This document shows positions 26,610-52,434 of a DNA stretch of 64,000 nucleotides, one piece after another. The stretch's first letter is position 1, and each line of letters opens with the position of its first letter. Under the pieces are notes generated by a model. That model ran no database searches, had not been told where the DNA came from, and saw nothing but the letters and a program-made list of their open reading frames with translations. The position numbers and the translations under genes are program-made. This DNA comes from Latrodectus hesperus (Eukaryota > Arthropoda > Arachnida > Araneae > Theridiidae): NCBI GenBank assembly GCA_037975125.1, contig CM075857.1, positions 71,684,345 to 71,748,344 on the forward strand, given 5' to 3'.

Positions 26610-26612
<3 letters not shown>
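26019..26612 (+). repeat. 3' LTR of Gypsy element (594 bp)
   Basis: Matches the 5' LTR end to end, with one C/T difference and one missing 8-bp ggcgactt-type unit. It begins tgttacaaat and ends ctcggtaca. The open frames read inside it are the same shadows as in the 5' LTR. Confidence 0.95.

Positions 26613-26695
<83 letters not shown>
26613..26695. repeat. (TA)n microsatellite, right half of the Gypsy target
   Basis: 83 bp of AT repeat directly abuts the 3' LTR, followed by an AG-rich tail (agagagagggagag, about 26699-26712). Together with 20336-20468 it represents the interrupted original array. Confidence 0.95.
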
Positions 26696-26701
<6 letters not shown>

Positions 26702-26712
26702 GAGAGGGAGAG

Positions 26713-26995
26713 TATATAAAATACAGCTCAAGAGACAGATGGGACAGTATAAATAAAATACAAGAAAAACAATAAAAATTATAAGACAAAATTTGAAAAT
26801 CATTGACAAGAAACAATATACAATAAAAAATAAGAGAAAAGCATAAGAACAATGTTTTCATCCGGAGAAAGATGCAGCTATGCAAATTAATTACTATTTT
26901 CTGACATGTATGATGGACATATGTCTAAATATTATAGATAATTTTGCACAAATTATTTTTAGAAAATATATATGTATTGCAATTTTTAAATACAT
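26713..26995. other. A-rich non-coding stretch
   Basis: Purine-rich low-complexity DNA. Frames running through it are extensions of TA-repeat translations. Confidence 0.6.
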
Positions 26996-26999
26996 TGCT

Positions 27000-27560
27000 C
27001 GCCACCCAAATTGCAACACCAAGAAAGACAAGAGATATCACAACAAAATTTATTTTGTTGACAACATGTTAACCAAGTACCAAATTATTAAATTTATATA
27101 CCTCTATGAAGTGTATCTCCTGTCGAACTCAGTAGCCAGAGTAGCCGCCACTGTTCAAAATAATGCTGCCACATGCCTTGGCATTGATTTAAAGAGACTT
27201 TGGATGTTTTATTGTACATCCAGTGGTAAAATTGGCATAGCAGGTCAAGCAGCTTCCACACGTTATCAAAGTTGATCTGGTTTGGCAGTTGGGGATGTAA
27301 TCTGAGTCAAGCGCTTAGCAATCTTGGTCTTCATGTTTTCTATCTGCGAAAGATCTGGAGAGCGAGCTGACTGAGGGAGCAATTCAATCTGTCGATTCAC
27401 GAAGAACCCTTAGTCACATGTGGTTGCGCATAATTTAGTTGAAATATAACTGTGAGAAAGCCCTGAAGGTAAGGAAGGAAAAATGGTTCCAACACCGACC
27501 ATCGTGGTGTTGCAGACAGAATCTTGACTCGTTAGTTGTGCTCTGAGGTTGATGTGATCG
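27000..27560 (-). pseudogene. Tc1-like transposase relic, C-terminal part
   Basis: On the minus strand, 27441-27421 reads QLNYAQP followed by HV, a decayed form of the second catalytic block (QQDNARPHV type). Then 27410-27300 gives NRQIELLPQSARSPDLSQIE and AKRLTQITSPTAKPDQL, the third-aspartate/glutamate block and C-terminal segment of Tc1-family transposases. Several stops and frame shifts separate the pieces. Downstream on this strand, ttgcaacacc-type sequence near 27017-27026 may belong to the terminal repeat. The N-terminal DNA-binding domains are absent: to the right a different transposase begins. The open frame at 26880-27275 on the plus strand is a shadow. Confidence 0.75.
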
Positions 27561-27565
27561 AACAC

Positions 27566-28320
27566 GTATTATTTTTTACAAGCCAATTTTAAATGTCATT
27601 GGATGTGTGAATTTATGCTCAATTTTCCTGAAATATTCAGCTTTCTGCGCCTAGATCAGTGCCATAGGGAAGAAGCTCGAAATTGAAAATTTTAATGTAA
27701 TCTGTATGCTTTTTTCTTCAATCTAGAAACACTAGATAGGCCTTTCCAACATAACCAATAGCTATCCAAACCATTAAACTGCCTCCTTCAATCTCTCTGG
27801 TAGAAGTTTTTTTCTTATATATTAAAACAATGTCAATAATATTGATAACCATATGGGGTGCTAAATTATTTTTTTCATCAGAAAAAATAATAACTCCATT
27901 CAAAGTGATATATATTACTGTAGATATTGCTCAATATGCCTTTCTTTTCATTTTGGATAGTGCTTTCTCTTCTTAAATATGAAGGTTACCCATCTTTTAC
28001 GAAGTTGTAAAATGTTCTTCTAGTAACATGTGTGATTTCAGCTTGGTCTTGGGCTTTTGCAATGATTCCACCGTTCTTTTAATTTCTATAAAGATTTTCC
28101 TTTGATCGCATCTTGTCACTTATTTTCATCGTTCATCGTTTTCTGCCTGTCGTTGCTTTCTTCTGCCACTTTTAATTTTTCAAGAAATTGGATAAATCAT
28201 TTGGACAGATTTGTAGGTACCTAGTAATTTCTCTTACACCTTTAAAAGCATCTTCAAATGCCACAATTTGGCCTTTTTGAAAATAAAACTTAAAATTTTC
28301 CACCTAGGTATTTTAACTGT
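27566..28320 (-). pseudogene. Tc3/mariner-type transposase relic, truncated at its C-terminus
   Basis: Reading the minus strand from 28300 gives an N-terminal helix-turn-helix remnant (FQKGQIVAFEDAFKGVREI, then CPNDLSNFLKN). Then come HVTRRTFYNFVKDG (second DNA-binding helix region), VIIFSDEKN (first catalytic aspartate, intact), GGSLMVWIAIGY, YIKIFNFELLPYG, and IFQEN-A-IHTS (second catalytic block, with stops), ending near NWLVKNN at about 27565. The order is that of a Tc3/pogo-like Tc1-mariner transposase. The final D/E block is missing because a different Tc1 relic abuts at about 27560. Multiple stops and frame changes make it inactive. Terminal repeats were not found. Confidence 0.75.
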
Positions 28321-31363
<3,043 letters not shown>

Positions 31364-32026
31364 AATATTCATTCTTCATGAAATTTGCTTGTATTTATTA
31401 GACACCTTAAGCCAAAATTTATTAAGCTCAAAGAGAATAACCGTGTTGAGTTTTTTACCCTAAACCAAGCAAATCCTATTACTTTCAGCAAGTAAAGCAA
31501 AAGTCTTCTAGAGAGTTTAGCATAGCAGTTTTTCTATTAACCTATAAACTTACTTCGTTTTTATTTAATGTACAGGAAATTTATTTTATTTTAAAATATT
31601 TCAGTTATGCCATCAAACAAGTGTATTTTTAAAAATTAATATTTCCAACACAGTTGTCAAAAAATCATTGTTACATTAATATTAAAATAAATAGTGAAAC
31701 ATTAATTTAAAGTAAAATGATTTTTACTGTGTGTCTCTTTAAGCATTAAAGAACTAAATCATCTTAAGACACAGAAAATTTCTAAGAATAATAATTAGAG
31801 TATTTTGAATGTTTTAATCTGTAATCAATGACAATTTCAAAAAAAATGTAACGAATAATTTGTTATACTTAATAATAAAGAAAAACATGTTTCTGTAACA
31901 ATTTATGTATTTTTTATTTATGATGTATAAAAACGTATTGTATTTAAGTGTAAAATAATTTTACATCTCGATTAAATACAATTACATTTTGCAATAATTG
32001 ACCATATAAGGATAGCAAATGTTTCT

Positions 32027-32090
32027 GTCAACAGTATTGTGATGTTAACAGTATTGTTAAGAATAATGTAATGTCAACAGTATTGTGATG
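32027..32090 (+). repeat. Short direct repeat gtcaacagtattgtgatg
   Basis: The 18-bp unit occurs at 32027-32044 and 32073-32090, with a partial copy (ttaacagtattgtt) between. The same arrangement recurs in copy 2 of the duplication at about 38303-38366. Confidence 0.85.
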
Positions 32091-35000
32091 ATACCATACA
32101 CAATACTATATTTTTATGGATTAGAATAATTTAGTTTAAAAACTTATACTCACAATTGTTAAGTTTAATTTTCTCTTCCGTACTTGAGAACATAATTTAT
32201 CACAGACCAACCTATTTTGATTCGATGTCATCTGAACATCTCGTTTCATTTCCTTTTAATTACAGTTCTACGTTATTCTTAAATACAATTAGTTTAATCA
32301 TGCTCTATTATTTCATTTATATTTGCATTGTGTTTATTAAAATGTTAAATCAAATGCTCCAATCATTTTTTCTTAAGCTAGTTAAAAATTGTTGCTTCAA
32401 AAAATATCATAATTCATTGAATTGGGAATAAAAACAAGAATATCGTTCCATTTCACCATAAAAATTAAAAACCAGTACCAAAATATAAATCCTTATACAA
32501 AATCAGCCGTAAATATCACAAATTGAGAAAATAAAAACGGCATGAACTGTGCTTAAAAACAAACTTTAAGTGTTGATAATTTCGAATATATTTATGTAAG
32601 TTAGATTTCACTACTAAACTCTTTGTACTATGATTATAAATCTCCTTTTAATTAAAATATAAACATAAACAAGATTTAAATGAAATAGCAAACAGGTATA
32701 TATGTCTAATAAAATAATTCAATGTAAAAACATTAAAAATTATAAGTGTGAAATAGTTCTTTTAAAATATAGAAAAAAAATGGGATGTTAAATTTTTAAA
32801 AACGCGTAAACGCGAAGATAATGAAAATTTATTACTTTTGAATTAATTTTATTATACATACGTTCAAATGAATACAAAGTTTTAATTTTTTTTACTTTAA
32901 ATTATCTTTAACGTTAAATTTTTGAAAAATTCTTTATAAACGTTGCTGGATTTGATTAATTCATATAAACAATAAATTTAGTTGCCACCATAATTTGATT
33001 CTTATCTTAAATCTTAGCAAGCAATTTCACTAAAAGAATACAGAAATATAAAAAACTATTCATAACTTCATGAATGTTTTTTCTAAATTATAGAGTTCTT
33101 TAACAGTGAATTGACAGTTAAAAATTACATATTTCTCTCACTATATAATGAAATTCCAAATTATTATAAGCTTAAAGCATTTATTTCAATTAGTGAGTTA
33201 TTCAAGCCTAAAATATCACACACAGTTAATAAAGTAATATATTTCATTATATATCGTCATTAATGACATTAAATATTACATAGCAGTCTGATTTTATTTT
33301 CAATGAAATACTAAAATTTTTCATTTTAATTTTTATTTCTGAACATAGTTTCTCACAGCATGATTACTAACATAATTCTGTTTGATACTTAAATTTTAAA
33401 TTAATAATTTTTGAGAAATTTTTGAAAGTAAAAATTGCAATGTTATTATAATATTTTAAAAATACGCAATGTTTTTTTTAAAATATTAATTTTTAAAGAA
33501 ATATAGGGAATAATGAAGTAAAATTATATAAACTTATGAAAACATGAATTAATAATTATATATAGCTTCATTTTGGTGCATACAATTTAAACTTAAAAAC
33601 TTTAAAAAAAAAACAATACGCTTGAAAGTTTAGTCCATCAAAAAATTCAATAAAATTATAACAATGAGTAATAAAAATAACGATTTTTAAACATGAGTTT
33701 CACTTCATATTTAAAAATTACAAGATTAAAATTATTAATCAAAACAGGTACTGCAATTTCAAGTACATGCATACTGAAATTATAGTAACTGCTTTGATTA
33801 CACTTCATTTTACAGAAGAGTTATATTAATAAATATAAATTTATAATATAGCAATGAGCGTTGTATGTAAAATACTAATTATTTTAATAATAACTAAATA
33901 GAACTAACCTCCAGATCTGACGCTATTATTAAAAAACATTTGCATTTCTTATAACACCGTATGATCAATATTATATTAGGGAAATGCATGTAATAGTGTC
34001 AGCAGAAAAAAAAATCCATTTCTTTATAATTATACCTTAAATTTTTTGTAATTTTCTTTTTCATACAATGATTAACCACATAATAACTATTTCCTAACTA
34101 AGCATGCATTACAATTTTTGTTGATTTAAAATTATTAATATAAGTTAACATACATGTTAATTTAAATTAAGATTATTTTTCCATGGTATGATATTAGGTT
34201 TTTAATATAATATGAAATATAAATAGTATAAATATTCAAACGACTCATAATTATAAAATGCTAAATAGTATAATTGGTTTAACGGAATAAAACTGTTAAA
34301 AGTAAAATATATTTAATGAACATTCTAAATTATGTCTCTCATTTCAATCCCATTAAATAAAAATTTGCTTAATTATAACAATAGCTGAAAATTAAGTATT
34401 GTTTAACTCATTTGCTTAATCAATGCACATAAATTATGGTATTTTAAACTCAAATAGAATAATCACAAAAATACCACAAGAAAAAAATCATTAATTATTT
34501 TTTACAATATTTGGGATAATTTATTTTAATCAAATTATATGATTAATGATGTTCAAAATACTCAATAATGAAAACCAAACGGTGCATCTTTGCTTAAAAT
34601 ATATTTTACACTCTTTTTCGGATTTTGAATAAATCATTTTTTATTAAGTTCTCCTTATAAATTTTAATATTAGCATGTTAATGTAAAATTAAATTAAAAA
34701 ATTTTAATTAATTTTTTAAAATAAAAGCATGTAAGCAGTTTCTTAAAGCAAATATTTTATTTTATAACGCAAGCCCTAAAAATCATCTGCTGTTTCAAAA
34801 ATATTTTTCTTTTATAATGATTTATGCAACAATTTATTTAAAATTTTGCTGTGTGCGAAAAAATTAAATATTCTGTTAATCCTCATCAAGTTATTCCTGA
34901 TTAACTTAAACATTGAAAAAATACAAACTAGTGTAATATTTCTTAAGACATTTTTTCATATTTCCTCATAGATTTTTTTTCTTTTTACGAAACTTATCAA

Positions 35001-35594
35001 TTTATTAAAAAGATATTATTTTAAATGTTTAAATATGAATAACTGATTAAATAGATATATAAGCCAAATACCTTTATGTGAGCTATAAAATTTATTTCCT
35101 TTGATTTTTAGAAAATTTTGGATAAAAATATAATACTTGATTTCATTAAATGAAATAAAATAAGTTGATATCTGATTTTATTAATGTACTTTGAAATTTT
35201 TAAATTTTAGGTTTTATTAGCTACTTATTATTTTACATAATAAGGAGCTTGAAAATATAGATTATATACTAGATCAAAAGAATAACTTTATAAATGATAA
35301 ACTTTCATAGCGATTCAATTTATAAAATATTTTCTCCTCAAATATGAAATTTATGATATTTTAAAATTTATGATATTTCATTCTGAGAAAAGACTATGAT
35401 TTTTATGTCATGTTTATTAAATATGCATAGAAAAAAAGAGTTCAAAGTACATTTGAAATATAAGTACAAAAATTCTGTATAGTTTATAAATCAAAAAATA
35501 TATGCTGTAAATATTTCGTATACATATTAAATGTTAGGCGTAAATTTTTAACGCCTCAATTGAACATTAAAATAAAATGTGTAAATATCTATAT

Positions 35595-35830
<236 letters not shown>

Positions 35831-37611
35831 GTTCTTTCTACCTTAAGAATTTTGAACAATTAAAACAAATGTTATTTTTGTATTATTGCTATTTAATAGT
35901 TTATTGAGCAAATCATTTTTATAATATTTAATCATTAAAAGCAAAGTTTGGTAGGCGTAATCGGTAATGTTTATATATTTTTACATCTTGGATAATAGAT
36001 AGTATTTAAAGTATATCCAATATTGATCACTCGATCTTATCTAATGGAGGTTGATTCTTTCTCAGTTTTAAATAATTTCTATTGTTACGGCTTAATGTTT
36101 CTTAAATTAACTTAAATTTGCGGAAGAATAATAATGATGGAATTATGTATTTATATATTCAGGAAATTAAAAGTGTTTTAGCAAAATATCTATTATTAAA
36201 CTTGTAAATAAGTGATAAATGAAATAACTTTTAACAATTATTGGTTGAGCAAGCAAAATACTTTGTGTGTAGATGTTAAAAATATATAAACATATATTTT
36301 CATGTACTAGACGGAAACTGAATTCTCTGTATTTGTTATGGATTTGTAAAAAGTAAGCAATTTATAATTATTAATTTATAGATTCTGATAAAATGTTTTG
36401 AAAATTTAAGACCTTTTAGCTAATTATTATTACTGACATTTTATCTTTGAATGAATTTAAGAAATAAACAACTAAATAACGAGTTTTATATAAACAAGTA
36501 TTGACTATTTAATTTTGAGTTTCAAATTGCTTTGTGGTTATTTTATCATTAGAATATTATACTACAATATGTTCAGTGATTACTTCCATGTATCATTACT
36601 AATATAACTTTCATACATAATCATTTTAAAGACTAAAGTAAAACATTTTACATATTAATCTAACTTTTCTTCATGACTCTTATATTTTAATGTTTTATCC
36701 CTTAATTTGAATGCACAATGTGCTAAATTTATTTAGAAATAAACATTAATTTACTTACATAAATTTTAATAATCTATTTTTAATTAAATGTTTAATCATG
36801 CTTGACTTAAATTTCTTGGTTAAGTTACTTTATTATATTTTCATTAAAGGACACTATTTAAGATAACACAATATTTATGAGAGTACGCTATTTAATGGAT
36901 TGGTCAAACACAATTAAATCTGGTGAATAATGGTTCACTTATAATTTTTTTTAGTGTCTGTAAGCACAATTACTTATATAAAATTTATAATATTTTTAGT
37001 ATCTAACATTCCGGCTAGTTTTAATAGAATATTATTTTTTAAGACAAAAAGATATTTAGATTTAAGTATTTGCAACAACACTAAAACATTAGATTGCTCA
37101 TGACATGTACCATTATAAAGAACCATTTGCATTTATTTGTTCAAACATTTCATTATCATAATCCACTAATTATTACTTGAATGAATTGAGTTTTAGGGAT
37201 ACAGGAGAGTTTGAAAATTTCATGTGAATTTACTACTATTTAAATAAATATGTCATTAATTATCATCTTTTTAAGTATAAATAAAGTTCATATATTAACT
37301 GATGAGAGCTAACCTTGATAATTCCTTATAGTCAATAAGACTAATGAATTTTCCGAACATAATATTGTAGTAACGTATTAACAAATTACATATTAGAGAA
37401 AATTTCCCTTATTAGAGAAAATAAATTAAGCAAGTTTTTGAAAATGTCAATGAATACTTATACTTATCAATATAGCATTCATAAATTAGCAAATTAAATG
37501 TACTAAAATATTATTTCATATGACTTTATTACACAATATAATATGTGTAATATAGTATGCTACATTTTTATTAAATAATATAATATGCTTAGATTTAACT
37601 TAAAATTCACA

Positions 37612-37640
37612 GATATTCATTCTTCATTCTTCATGAACTT
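37612..37640. repeat. Duplication junction with attcttcat repeats
   Basis: The junction reads gatattcattcttcattc then ttcatgaactt and is followed by the copy 2 start aatattcattcttcatgaaa. The motif attcttcatga also marks the start of both copies, so the breakpoint lies within short direct repeats. Confidence 0.8.
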
Positions 37641-43900
<6,260 letters not shown>

Positions 43901-44000
43901 NNNNNNNNNNNNNNNNNNNNNNNNNNNNNNNNNNNNNNNNNNNNNNNNNNNNNNNNNNNNNNNNNNNNNNNNNNNNNNNNNNNNNNNNNNNNNNNNNNNN
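43901..44000. other. Assembly gap (100 N)
   Basis: Exactly 100 N bases, a conventional placeholder for a gap of unknown size, placed at the end of duplication copy 2. Confidence 0.99.
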
Positions 44001-46060
44001 AATATTGATTAGAATACAAAAGAATACAAAATTATATGTTTAAATTATAGCATCTAAATTATACTAATTTATTAGATCAATATTGCTGCTGAAATTATAA
44101 CTTAAATTTAATTGGGAAATAAATATTGCATTGGAAATCTGAGAATTAGAAATATTTCATTTAACAAGCAACAAAGTATCCAAGGCAATTAACTAATTTT
44201 TTCTTGGAAATGTCTGAGAGAGATATTTAAGTAATAGAAATTTACTACTAAATGTTTGTATCTACTGGTCATTATATTAAGATTAATAAAATTTTTCTGA
44301 AATGTATTTAAGAGCTTTTTTCCAATCAAGATTACAAATATTTTCAAAAAACATTTTGTCAGCAAAAAGTTTTAATCATTAAAAGTAAAAAATATATCTG
44401 AATAGAAAATAATATGTCTATGATCAATGGATTTCTTTATTTAATATTGCATATTATATTTTTCATTTAATTACATTACAAAATATTATACAATTGTTTC
44501 TAACTTTATCTGTTTTTGCACTAGATTTTTCGATCTAATTTAAAAATGTTTCTAACATCATTGCCATAAAAAACACAACTAACCCAACTACTAAAATTGA
44601 TGTACTTGAAATATCTTATTTGATTTATGTAAATCATGATAATGATGTTATGACATACTTGAGAAGAAATTTATGTTTCAAATATTTGGTTTCGAGACAA
44701 ATTTTGCTTTTATTTGCAAACGTCTAAAGATAAATATATAAGATAATATATGTATAGATATAAATAAATCTTGCTTGATAAAAAATGAAATTATGAAGAC
44801 AGAATTACATATTAAATAAAGATATGTACTATACTTTTCAATATTCTCATATTTAATTGTTATATTAATTAAAATTGGAAGAAACATTTTATTTCATTCT
44901 GCCACTTTTTTAAATTTTGAGGGTCCAACCATGGATAGTTCATTTTTAGTTTAAATCAGGGAATTTGTTTCATTTAAGTGCTTCTTTTAGACATCATTTT
45001 ATTGTAAATTGCATGATTTAAATGGGACCTCTTGCGTATTTTGTGAAACGATCTTTTTATTCCATTATCACTTTCGTTTTATATTTATGCATATGTAAAG
45101 CAAAATAAATTTTTAGATTACATAAATAAAAATTTATTTTATTAAAAATTATAGTGCAGATTCTAAAGTCATAAGAATACTATAAATTATTTTATCTAAA
45201 ACATGTGTTAATAATAACTTAATAAAAAGAAACAGTTTTTGATATAAAAAGCTTTTTCATTTGAGAAAATTTTTATGAAAACTTACAAATTAAAAAAATA
45301 GTTTAAAATGTAAATAATACACTTCTTGATTTAATAAATTTATTACATAATGTGAAAATTAATAATGTTAAATATAAGTAACATTCAACTGAAATTATTG
45401 CATACAAATAAAACAATATGAATAATAAAACTGCATTTTCTGCTTTTATTCAAAATTTCAATCAACAGTATCGCTGTTAGACTAATAAAAAAGGTTAAAC
45501 CGTAAGTTATGACACAAATTTGAAATCAGTAAGATCTTCTAATATATTAAAATGCTGCAATTATTTTAAGTGCCACTTTAATATAACATTACGTTCATAT
45601 AACATTTATTATCTTTGAGGAAAACCATAACACGGTAAATGACAGAATACCGTTACTATTTTTTTAAATATATTCTTCAGAAGGACAATAAGAGATATAA
45701 ATGTTATCAATAAGTCTGAAAAAACATAAATAATATAAATAAGAGTTAAAACGTATAAAAAATTGTTTTAATGTTCACTAAACCTAATTTTTAAGGCAGA
45801 TGCATCTTTTTTGAAAAATATTAAAAATAAATATTTAAACTACATGAAATTATTTAACTTAAAGTCTATCGAGAGAAAAATATCGTTAATTAGTTTTATT
45901 GAAATGATAGAAATTTACAAATTTTACATAAGTGTTAGAATGAACTATATTTATATTACTTTTAAGAAAAATTATTATCATTTTTGTTTTTTTTAATTCT
46001 GTTTATCAATATTTTTTGCAGTATTAGAGATACATGTATACATGTCAAAATTTTTCTTTA
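44001..46060. other. AT-rich non-coding stretch
   Basis: No gene was seen. Frames of 61-69 codons at 44678-44887 (minus) and 45811-45996 (plus) are I/F/K/Y-rich without motifs. The sequence just right of the gap does not match the duplicated unit. Confidence 0.6.
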
Positions 46061-46101
46061 TGAGGTATATATATATATATATGTATATATATCATGATAT
46101 A

Positions 46102-46138
<37 letters not shown>

Positions 46139-46350
46139 TATATATATAGATATATGCATATGATATATATGATCATATATATATATATATGATATATACT
46201 CATATATAGTATATATATATGATATATATAGTATATATATGATAGATACTATATATATCATTTATATAAATGATATATATATATATCATATATATAGCAT
46301 AGTTTAGATAGATGAGATAGTATAGATAGATAGATCAAGTAATAGATAGA
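46061..46350. repeat. Irregular TA-rich repeat with GATATATATC palindromes, then TAGA run
   Basis: TA tracts are broken by GAT/ATC steps so that gatatata/tatatatc palindromes recur. They are followed by tagatagataga units (about 46300-46350). The 67-codon minus-strand frame is a translation of this repeat. Confidence 0.85.
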
Positions 46351-47308
46351 TAGTATAGATATTACGATAGAACTTTCAATTTACATTGTTTTTTATATTT
46401 TTGAAATTTTTACGTCTACTTTCATAAAAATAAAATTTCGGGTCATTAAAATCAGGAATTTGCAAATGAAAATTTTATTTACTCATAGAAAAAATACTTG
46501 AACATTCTTTGATTCTCATGTGAGATACTGACTAGATTCTGTATCCTGTGTGTGTGTTCAAATAATTTAGTTTAAAAATATGTGTAAAATTTAGTAAAAA
46601 TCTAGAGCTATGTGATTATGACGACAGCAATGATCGTAAAACACATAGCAATAGAAATCATTTATTACCAAAAGCTTTTGATCATTATTTTTCACGAGGT
46701 GTAAGCAATCTATAAATGACATAATTAAATGTCTGTTTTTAAAGTAAGATCTGTACTTTTCCATTGTTCAAGAAATAATGGCAAAGTAAAACATATAAAT
46801 TATATCAAACATTATACAGAAATAAATTACTGTATAATGAAAACAATTTCTTGATTTCCTGTGTTCTTTGATTTGTATGGCAATTATATTTATAAAGTAC
46901 GATAACTTTCTAAAGACAATAAAGTAAAAAGATAGGAGCATAAAACAGAAAAAAGGAACATATTATATCAGATAATATGTTGGCTTGGTAGTCTGATGGG
47001 AAATATTGTTACCTTTATCTCCAGAAAGTAATGTCTAGAGTAATTGAGGTAAAAAAAAATTCGCTTGAAGAAACTTACGAACTATTAAGTTCAACAGCTT
47101 CTAATATTCCTCAAATCAATACATATTGCATTTTGAAAAGGTAATAATTCATTTTTGATCTATTCACTTAACTAAGATTAAGAAACCTCTATGATAAACG
47201 CAAAAAAATTGCTTAACATTTATGATAAAAGCAGTTTTCGAATATTTGGTTACTTACATTTTTTATGCATTTTTATGACTGCCAACATGTTTGTCTGATT
47301 GCACAACA
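46351..47308. other. AT-rich non-coding stretch
   Basis: Nothing was recognised. Confidence 0.6.
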
Positions 47309-47314
47309 ATATGG

Positions 47315-47492
47315 CCAAGCTGGCAGCCAAATGGTTAGCGCTCATGCCTTCGGTTCAACAGTTCGTGGGTTCGAATCCCCTCTCAGGCATGGATATTTGT
47401 AGTGGTTTGAAATCCACTTTAAACCGCAGGTCCTGGTCTAATTATCTCTCGTGTGCAAAAAATGACCCTGAGCAGCGAACAAACCAACAGCG
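47315..47492 (+). mobile_element. tRNA-derived SINE, copy A
   Basis: A Pol III A box (tggcagccaaatggtt, about 47321-47336) and a perfect B-box core (ggttcgaatcc, about 47369-47379) form the tRNA-like head. The body runs through gtagtggtttgaaatccact and gtgtgcaaaaaatgacc to a short CAAA-type tail (aacaaaccaacag). It is clearly the same family as 49327-49510. A 6-bp candidate target duplication atatgg lies at 47309-47314 and 47493-47498. The 74-codon frame over it is incidental. It is not a functional tRNA: the tRNA-like part continues into a SINE body. Confidence 0.85.
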
Positions 47493-47498
47493 ATATGG

Positions 47499-49312
<1,814 letters not shown>

Positions 49313-49326
49313 CCAACAGAATGGGC

Positions 49327-49510
49327 GCCGAGCTGGCAGCCGAATGGTTAGCGCGCTTGCCTTCGGTTCAACAGTTCGTGAGTTCGATCCCACCTTGGGC
49401 ATGGATGTTTGTAGTGGTTCGGAATTCAATTTAAACCATAGGTCCCGATCTATTTAGCCCTCGTGTGCAAAAAATGACCGTTGAGCGACAGACAAACCAA
49501 ACAAACCAAA
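49327..49510 (+). mobile_element. tRNA-derived SINE, copy B, with 14-bp target duplication
   Basis: Same family as copy A. The head begins gccgagctggcagccgaatg (A box), with a B box gagttcgatcccac at about 49382-49395. The body includes gtagtggttcggaattc and gtgtgcaaaaaatgacc, with the tail caaaccaaacaaaccaaa. The 14-mer ccaacagaatgggc occurs at 49313-49326 and 49511-49524, immediately before and after the element, a perfect target duplication that fixes both ends. The body is 184 bp. Mobilised by a partner LINE, which is not identified here. Confidence 0.93.
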
Positions 49511-49524
49511 CCAACAGAATGGGC

Positions 49525-51520
49525 ACATTTTCGTTAAAGACATATGTGAAAGCATTTGTGAACCACTAGTTTCCTACCACATGTTAAACTATTTCAAATT
49601 ATTTGGACAACCGATAAATGGAAGAGTGTTTGCACTGTTATTCATGATTTGTTTTCTGAAACAATAAAATGCAGCATTTTGTTTGGAAATAATATCGAAC
49701 ATATATAATTTGCTTAAAAATTTACCTATGAAGGATTATTTTTATTTTCATTTGTATATTTTGTCATGAATGGAAATCTTCTATAACATTCATTTGAAGC
49801 AGTAAATAATTAGATTTTCAAATTTGGCATAATATTTATGAAAAATCTCTTTTAATCACATTTGTAAAAAATCTATAAAGCTCTCCTGGAAGTTCATATC
49901 ACAGTATTATACAAGTTCAATTGCATATGATTATAGCTTAAGTAAATATAATAAATATTACATAATTGACAACAATACTAATAGAATTGGCATATGATAT
50001 TATTACAATTAACATCAATAACTGACTTAAGTCATTAATGTTGTAACATACGATCTCAGAATGAGCTGAATAACTTTCTTATTTGATCAATTTTTTAAAA
50101 TGAAGCAACCGTTTCGGACTAAGTTTAAATTTCTAATCGGTTAATTTCATTCTTTCCTAATATTTGATGGGTAATAATTAATTTATAGTATTTTTAATGC
50201 AATTGTTTCACATTTATAAGCATAGTCTACTACATTTACATTATACTCCACTTTCATTGTAAATTCTTAGTAATAATTATTTCACTAATTATCCTCATAT
50301 GATTTTGCAATTCTTATTTTGCATTAAATATTACTTTTATAATTTTCATCTTTAATATTAACAAACGGGAAAATTCAATTAGATATTAACAAACGGGTCC
50401 GAATTACGTTATAAAAATAATGATTAATTTTATAATAACGTATCAGTTTTAAAGTAAATTTGCTTAGAATTCTTGAAAAATAGTCAGTCTAATTTTTACT
50501 TAAATCAAATTTCACAAAATGCAATTGATATCATACTTTCATTTGATATCTTTAACGAAATACTTTGAATTACATTTTCAGTTGATATAAATACTTAAAT
50601 GTGCTTGATACTTTATTATGGAATGTATTTTCTGCTTCCGATGAAACAATTAATTGATCCCAAAAAAGAAATGCGCGTCTAATCAGCAAGTAAACAGTGC
50701 CCTTATTTAATCACTGCAATAGGGAGAATCTTTCGCCTTCAATCAAAGACCTGATCAATTGGTTGAGACCCATGTCTCCGGAAATTTAATCTTCTATTTC
50801 AGTTTCTATTTCTGTTTCCGTCTTCAGTTTCGTGCCAGGAATTCGCATCCAATAAGCATCTCTGAATCAGCAGTGCCTGAACAAAGATAGATTACGTTTA
50901 TATATTTGTTTTTCTTTAGCCCCTATTCACGAACGACACATAACTTCAACATTTATCCATCCTATTTATGGCAGTGACTCTAAGAAGTGAGAATTCTGTT
51001 TACATCTCTGAATTGTCGTCGATCATGCATAGCATATCTCAATTAAGCTCAAGTCTTCTTTCATAATATCTGTCAATGGTAGCACACAACGAGACGCTAT
51101 AACATAGTTTCATATGTAGATAATGAAGGAGAAATGCCGCGTTATTAAAATCCTTTTTATTGGAAAAGATGAAGATTGATCCCCAAGAGCTGTAATCTTC
51201 TTTATAAGATTTATTCCTTAATATGAAGAAACATAAAATTTATTATTTACTAAGATAGTTTCATAAGTGAACAATAAAATATTGGTTTAGCAAACATTTC
51301 ATTTACACTGAATATTGAACAAAAAAGATTATAAATGTGTTTTACGTTAAATTTTCTTTTTGTTTTGTGCTTTCAACTAGATATAAAAATCAGATTGATT
51401 TCTATTAAGGTATTTTCATGTGATATTAAAATTAAACAAAAAAAATTATTGTAATTATTTTTCGTTTATATGGAAGACATGTCTGCTAATTTTTTTCTTA
51501 AATTAAGGTTTATTATTGAA
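49525..51520. other. Mostly AT-rich non-coding; GC-richer patch at 50660-51120
   Basis: No gene is supported. The patch at about 50660-51120 has visibly higher G+C, with a repeated tttctatttctgtttccg-type stretch near 50800-50822. I found no open frame or known repeat signature in it. Confidence 0.5.

Positions 51521-52434
<914 letters not shown>

Noticed and set aside
32156..32431. 91-codon frame repeated at 38408-38683, hydrophobic and membrane-like
   Set aside because: Both start at TTG rather than ATG, composition follows the AT-rich background, and conservation between copies is explained by the whole-unit duplication, not by selection on protein.
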